Source: JBFLVT01 sp036804525
GTDB taxonomy: Bacteria > Bacillota > Desulfotomaculia > Desulfotomaculales > JASEER01
Assembly (NCBI GenBank): GCA_036804525.1
Contig: DAIRSE010000045.1
Location: 1 to 9,057, forward strand
Length of the DNA: 9,057 bases
Direction: 5' to 3'
A model generated the notes under the pieces. The model had not been told where the DNA came from. It made no database searches and saw only the letters and a program-made list of their open reading frames with translations. Shown in pieces: positions 5,606 through 9,057 of the stretch. How positions within the stretch are numbered: the stretch's first letter is position 1; every line of letters starts with the position of its first letter. The translations under genes were made by a program, and so were the position numbers.

Positions 5606-7267
5606 GTGTTGTTGACCGGAGGACAAATTCTTCTCGAGTGTTTGAGGGAACAAGGTGTTGAAACGATCTTCGGCTACCCCGGGGGCGCGGTACTGCCTAT
5701 CTATGACGCCATTTACGATTCCGACATCCGGCACATTCTTGTGCGGCATGAACAGGCTGCCGCCCATGCCGCTGACGGTTATGCGCGGGCCAGCGGCAAG
5801 GTGGGCGTCTGTCTGGCCACCTCCGGACCCGGGGCGACCAACCTGGTGACGGGCATTGCCAATGCCGCTATGGATTCGGTACCTATGGTGGCCTTCACCG
5901 GACAGGTGCCGACCACACTCCTGGGTCGTGACTCCTTCCAGGAAGCCGACATCACCGGGATTACCATGCCGATCACCAAGCACAATTACCTGGTCCGGGA
6001 CATCGCCGACCTGGGACGCATCGTCAAGGAAGCATTCTTCATTGCCAGCACGGGCCGGCCGGGGCCGGTCCTGGTAGACATCCCGCGCGATATATCGGCT
6101 GGTGTCTTCGACTATCATTCGTACGAACACCCGGTGCGCCTGCCGGGTTACAATCCCAAGCTCACGGCTAACCCCCGCCTGGTCGCCGAGGCCGTTCAGG
6201 CCATTGCCCAGGCGCGCCGTCCCGTTATTTACGCCGGCGGCGGTGTCATCAACTCCGGGGCCTCCGAGGAACTGCGCCAGCTGGCCGAGGCCATTATGGC
6301 CCCTGTCACCACAACCCTGATGGGGCTCGGTTGTTTCCCCGGGGATCACCCGCTGTCCCTCGGGATGCTGGGCATGCACGGCGCTAAGTATGCGAACTAT
6401 GCGGTTTACGAGTGCGATCTGCTTATAGGTATCGGCGTCCGCTTTGACGACCGGGTTACGGGTAAAATTGAAAGCTTTGCGCCTGAGGCGCGCATTATTC
6501 ATATCGATATCGACCCTGCGGAAATGGGGAAGAACGTCCCGACCCATATCGCTATTGCCGGGGACGTTAAGCACGTTCTACGTCAGCTGCTCGACGGGCT
6601 GATGGCCAACCCGAACCCGGCCTGGGCCGAAAAGATCAAGCAGTGGAAGCAGGAATACCCGCTGACTTACGAGCAGGGCAGGGGTCTCAAACCCCAGTAC
6701 GTCATCCGGCAGATCAACGAGATCTGCGGCAACCGGGCCCGCATCTGCACCGAGGTCGGCCAGAACCAGATGTGGACGGCCCAGTACTACACCTTCACCC
6801 GCCCGCGGAGCTTCATTTCATCCGGCGGATTGGGGACGATGGGGTTCGGCCTGCCCGCGGCCATCGGCGTGCAGGTGGCCTGCCCTGACGAGATCGTCTT
6901 TGACATTGCCGGGGACGGCAGCATCCAGATGAACATCCAGGAACTGACCACAGCTGTTAACTACGAGCTCCCGGTCAATGTCGCCATCCTCAACAACTCC
7001 TGCCTGGGTATGGTCCGGCAGTGGCAGGAGCTGTTCTACAACCGGCGCTACTCGCATACCGAGCTGAAGAATCCGGATTTTTGCCGCGTGGCTGAAGCTT
7101 TCGGCGCTGAGGCGATTAAGGTAACGAAGGAGCTGGAGGTCCGACCGGCCATTGAGCAGGCCATCAAGTCTTCCCGGCCGGTGGTAATGGATTTCTGCGT
7201 CGAGCAGGAAGAGAACGTAATGCCGATGGTGCCTCCTGGTGAGGCTATCAATAAGATGCTCGGCTAA
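5606..7267 (+). CDS. ilvB: Acetohydroxyacid synthase large (catalytic) subunit
   Basis: Thiamine diphosphate enzyme that condenses two pyruvates to acetolactate, or pyruvate with 2-oxobutanoate, the first step of the pathway. The 553-residue chain has the three standard domains: N-terminal TPP domain (about 1-165) with catalytic E49 in RHEQAAAHAADGYARASG, a central FAD-type domain (about 190-330, RFDDRVTGK), and a C-terminal TPP domain with GDG at 436-438 and NN at 463-464. W473 in MVRQW, the position linked to herbicide sensitivity, is present. GTG at 5606 is the start, after GGGAGG at 5591-5596 and 21 bases past the ilvD stop. Acetolactate and FAD motifs together with adjacent ilvN exclude other TPP enzymes such as glyoxylate carboligase. 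Confidence 0.96.
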   Translation: MLLTGGQILLECLREQGVETIFGYPGGAVLPIYDAIYDSDIRHILVRHEQAAAHAADGYARASGKVGVCLATSGPGATNLVTGIANAAMDSVPMVAFTGQVPTTLLGRDSFQEADITGITMPITKHNYLVRDIADLGRIVKEAFFIASTGRPGPVLVDIPRDISAGVFDYHSYEHPVRLPGYNPKLTANPRLVAEAVQAIAQARRPVIYAGGGVINSGASEELRQLAEAIMAPVTTTLMGLGCFPGDHPLSLGMLGMHGAKYANYAVYECDLLIGIGVRFDDRVTGKIESFAPEARIIHIDIDPAEMGKNVPTHIAIAGDVKHVLRQLLDGLMANPNPAWAEKIKQWKQEYPLTYEQGRGLKPQYVIRQINEICGNRARICTEVGQNQMWTAQYYTFTRPRSFISSGGLGTMGFGLPAAIGVQVACPDEIVFDIAGDGSIQMNIQELTTAVNYELPVNVAILNNSCLGMVRQWQELFYNRRYSHTELKNPDFCRVAEAFGAEAIKVTKELEVRPAIEQAIKSSRPVVMDFCVEQEENVMPMVPPGEAINKMLG

Positions 7268-7269
7268 TC

Positions 7270-7386
7270 AGTTGTCCGTCGTCCGTCGTCAGGTGTCGGT
7301 AAATCAAGGATGCATCGGCCTAGCCGATGCCTCCCGATTTCACTTCAATTTTGCCTGCTGCCCGCTGCCTGTTGACTGACGACCGA
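7270..7386. repeat. Inverted heptamer array C with central hairpin (between ilvB and ilvN)
   Basis: The left array starts two bases after the ilvB stop: AGTTGTC (7270-7276), CGTCGTC (7277-7283), CGTCGTC (7284-7290), AGGTGTC (7291-7297). The right array is TGCCTGC (7352-7358), TGCCCGC (7359-7365), TGCCTGT (7366-7372), TGACTGA (7373-7379), CGACCGA (7380-7386). GTCGTCAG (7285-7292) and CTGACGAC (7376-7383) are perfectly inverted. Between the arms is a perfect 8-bp hairpin, GCATCGGC (7313-7320) and GCCGATGC (7324-7331), with a CTA loop and no T-run. The array ends two bases before the ilvN ribosome site. Confidence 0.65.
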
Positions 7387-7406
7387 ATGGGGGAGGCATT
7401 TTACAT

Positions 7407-7916
7407 ATGCGTAGTGTGTTTACCGTCTTGGTTGAGAATAATCCGGGGGTTTTGGCCCGGGTGGCGGGCCTTTTCGCCCGGCGGGGCTACAATATCGACA
7501 GCCTGGCCGTCAGCCGTACCGATAACCCGCGCGTCTCCCGCATGACTATTGTCTGTGAGGGAGAACAAGCGGTACTTGACCAGGTGGCCAAGCAGCTGAA
7601 CAAGCTCATCGAGGTGATCAAGGTTGAGGACATCACCCGGGAGCCCCACGTCGACCGCGAGCTTATCTTGATCAAGGTCAATGCCGACGCCTCGGTGCGC
7701 GGGGAAATCATGCAGATCGTCGAGATTTTCCGCGCCCATATTGTAGACATAGGCCGTAACACGTTGATTATCGAGGCTACAGGTGACGAAGGGAAAATCA
7801 ACGCCATCGAGCAGGCTCTCCGGCCGTTCGGCATCCGGGAATACGTCCGGACCGGCAAGATCGCCCTGCTTCGCGGCGGTAAGACAGTCACACACGATGG
7901 GGAGGATGATGAGTAA
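7407..7916 (+). CDS. ilvN: Acetohydroxyacid synthase small (regulatory) subunit
   Basis: Binds the catalytic subunit, raises its activity and gives feedback inhibition by valine. The 169-residue product has the standard two-part design: an N-terminal ACT domain (about residues 2-76) beginning FTVLVENNPGVLARVAGLF and RRGYNIDSLAV, whose NPGVL loop forms the amino acid site, and a C-terminal domain (about 84-160) with RELILIKVNA and RPFGIREYVRTGKIAL. The ATG at 7407 follows GGGGGAGG at 7389-7396. Its stop overlaps the ilvC start by one base (TAATG), so the two are likely translationally coupled. The 139-base gap from ilvB is unusually long for this pair and is filled by repeats. Confidence 0.95.
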   Translation: MRSVFTVLVENNPGVLARVAGLFARRGYNIDSLAVSRTDNPRVSRMTIVCEGEQAVLDQVAKQLNKLIEVIKVEDITREPHVDRELILIKVNADASVRGEIMQIVEIFRAHIVDIGRNTLIIEATGDEGKINAIEQALRPFGIREYVRTGKIALLRGGKTVTHDGEDDE

Positions 7917-8908
7917 TGCGCGTTTACTACGATGAAGACGCCAACCTGGACCTTTTGCAGGGGAAAAAGGTTGCCGTTATCGGCTACGGGAGCCAGGGCC
8001 ATGCTCAGGCCCAGAACCTTGCCAACAGCGGTGTCGATGTTGTTGTGGGGCTGAGGCCGGGCAGCGCTAACTGGAACCGCGTCCAGGAAGACGGGCTTGT
8101 GGTCATGCCGGTCGAGGAAGCCGCGAAGGCGGCCGATATCATTCAGATCCTTGTTCCTGACGAGGTCCAGCCGCGGATGTACACCGAATCAATCGCCCCT
8201 TATCTCACCGAGGGTAAGGCGCTGATGTTCTCCCACGGCTTTAACATCCATTACGGGCAGATCGTCCCGCCGCGCAATGTCGACGTCTTCATGGTGGCTC
8301 CCAAGAGCCCGGGGCGCATGGTCCGCCGCCTGTACCTTGAAGGGCGCGGCGTGCCGGGGTTGATTGCCGTGGCCCAGGACTATACCGGCCAGGCCAAGCA
8401 GCTTGCCCTCGCTTACGCCAAGGGCATTGGCTGTACCAAGGCGGGCGTCTTTGAGACCACCTTCGCCGAGGAAACCGAGACCGACCTTTTCGGCGAGCAG
8501 TGCGTCCTCTGCGGCGGCGTCTCCGAGCTCATCAAGGCCGGGTTTGAGACCCTGGTGGAGGCCGGTTACGCCCCCGAGATGGCCTATTTTGAATGCCTGC
8601 ATGAGCTCAAGCTCATCGTCGACCTCATCTATGAGGGCGGGCTTACCAAGATGCGGCGGAGCGTCAGCAATACGGCCGAGTTCGGGGATTACCTCGTTGG
8701 CCCCCGGATCATCAACGAGAACGTCCGGGAGGAGATGCGCGCCGTTTTGGCCGACATCCAGGACGGGACCTTCGCCAAGGAATGGATCCTGGAAAACCAG
8801 GCCAACCGCCCCTTCTTTAACGCCATGCGCAAGCGCAACCGCGAGCACCTGATCGAAGAAGTCGGGGAAGAGCTGCGGAAGATGATGCCCTGGCTGAAGA
8901 ACGACTGA
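7916..8908 (+). CDS. ilvC: Ketol-acid reductoisomerase, class I
   Basis: Isomerises and reduces acetolactate or acetohydroxybutyrate to the dihydroxyacids used by IlvD, with NAD(P)H and two Mg ions. The 330 residues match the short class I form. The Rossmann motif is VIGYGSQGHAQAQN (21-34); catalytic H107 is in SHGFNIH and K130 in VAPK; the metal ligands D190, E194, E226 and E230 are in ETDLFGEQ and FECLHE. The ATG shares its A with the ilvN stop and uses GGGGAGG at 7899-7905. Two oddities: R134 stands where class I enzymes usually have histidine in the APKxPGH motif, and N52 in RPGSANW stands where the NADPH-type loop usually has serine. Neither removes a metal or hydride-transfer residue, so the enzyme is probably active. 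Confidence 0.96.
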   Translation: MRVYYDEDANLDLLQGKKVAVIGYGSQGHAQAQNLANSGVDVVVGLRPGSANWNRVQEDGLVVMPVEEAAKAADIIQILVPDEVQPRMYTESIAPYLTEGKALMFSHGFNIHYGQIVPPRNVDVFMVAPKSPGRMVRRLYLEGRGVPGLIAVAQDYTGQAKQLALAYAKGIGCTKAGVFETTFAEETETDLFGEQCVLCGGVSELIKAGFETLVEAGYAPEMAYFECLHELKLIVDLIYEGGLTKMRRSVSNTAEFGDYLVGPRIINENVREEMRAVLADIQDGTFAKEWILENQANRPFFNAMRKRNREHLIEEVGEELRKMMPWLKND

Positions 8909-8921
8909 GTCGTTCTTCAGC
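8893..8921 (+). other. Perfect hairpin with the ilvC stop codon as its loop
   Basis: GCTGAAGAACGAC (8893-8905) and GTCGTTCTTCAGC (8909-8921) are perfect complements of 13 bases around a 3-base loop, and that loop is the TGA stop at 8906-8908. No T-run follows, so it is not a standard intrinsic terminator. It may protect the 3' end of the message or act with a factor. A looped stop in a stable stem is uncommon. Confidence 0.6.
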
Positions 8922-8926
8922 AGCCG

Positions 8927-8947
8927 TATGTCGTAGGTCCTAGGAGA
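8927..8947. repeat. Heptamer array E (after ilvC)
   Basis: Consecutive 7-mers GTATGTC, GTAGGTC, CTAGGAG. TCGTAGGTCCTAGG (8931-8944) matches the minus-strand reading of array D (TCGTAGGTCGTAGG) at 13 of 14 positions. No inverted partner arm is visible in the rest of the window. Confidence 0.45.
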
Positions 8948-9035
8948 GTGCTGTAAAAAGCCAATACACTGGTTTTGGCATAGGCATCTGTAGGGTACGG
9001 CTGTGCTTCGGAAGTTACCCTGAGACCGCTCAGAA

Positions 9036-9056
9036 AGAGGTCCGAGGCAAGAGGTC
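9036..9056. repeat. Heptamer array F at the right edge
   Basis: AGAGGTC (9036-9042), CGAGGCA (9043-9049), AGAGGTC (9050-9056) form a 7-base periodic run that reaches the window edge. Upstream, CTGAG (9020-9024) and CTCAG (9028-9032) form a small hairpin, and AGGGTA with TACCCT bracket about 8993-9021. This could be the start of the leader of a following gene, but no gene is visible in 8909-9057. Confidence 0.35.
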
Positions 9057-9057
9057 A

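Noticed and set aside
8948..9057. A second T-box or leuA leader after ilvC.
   Set aside because: Small hairpins are present, but neither the T-box core nor a clear Stem I or specifier is visible before the window ends.

Overview
The window looks like chromosomal DNA of a moderately GC-rich, probably anaerobic Firmicute, most like Desulfotomaculum, Pelotomaculum or related Peptococcaceae. This is inferred from the T-box leader, strong GGAGG-type ribosome sites, the AzlCD exporter pair and the style of the Ilv proteins; the lineage is not proven.

Layout. Positions 1-332 (minus strand) hold most of a small uncharacterised gene that runs off the left edge. Positions 525-806 (minus) hold a short membrane-protein gene with a 123-bp palindromic element (545-667) inserted in frame. 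Positions 807-1090 are non-coding, with a hairpin and repeat arrays. Positions 1091-2094 (minus) hold azlD and azlC, a branched-chain amino acid exporter. Positions 2241-2465 (plus) encode a small basic protein with a C-terminal membrane segment. From about 2562 to 8908 (plus) there is a promoter, a T-box riboswitch with an AUC (isoleucine) specifier, its terminator, and the operon ilvE-ilvD-ilvB-ilvN-ilvC. The last 149 bases are non-coding and look like spacer or the start of another leader.

How it works together. IlvB and IlvN (acetohydroxyacid synthase), IlvC (ketol-acid reductoisomerase), IlvD (dihydroxyacid dehydratase) and IlvE (aminotransferase) make a complete isoleucine/valine pathway from pyruvate and 2-oxobutanoate. 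The T-box should read uncharged tRNA-Ile and release transcription only when isoleucine is short. The AzlCD exporter, transcribed away from the operon, would remove excess branched-chain amino acids.

The most unusual signal is a set of intergenic arrays built on a 7-nucleotide period. Several occur as two inverted arms around a short spacer, and the heptamer differs from locus to locus. They lie after azlD, between ilvE and ilvD, between ilvB and ilvN, after ilvC, and at the right edge. Other points of note are the in-frame palindromic element, a perfect 13-bp hairpin with the ilvC stop codon as its loop, and two unusual residues in IlvC.
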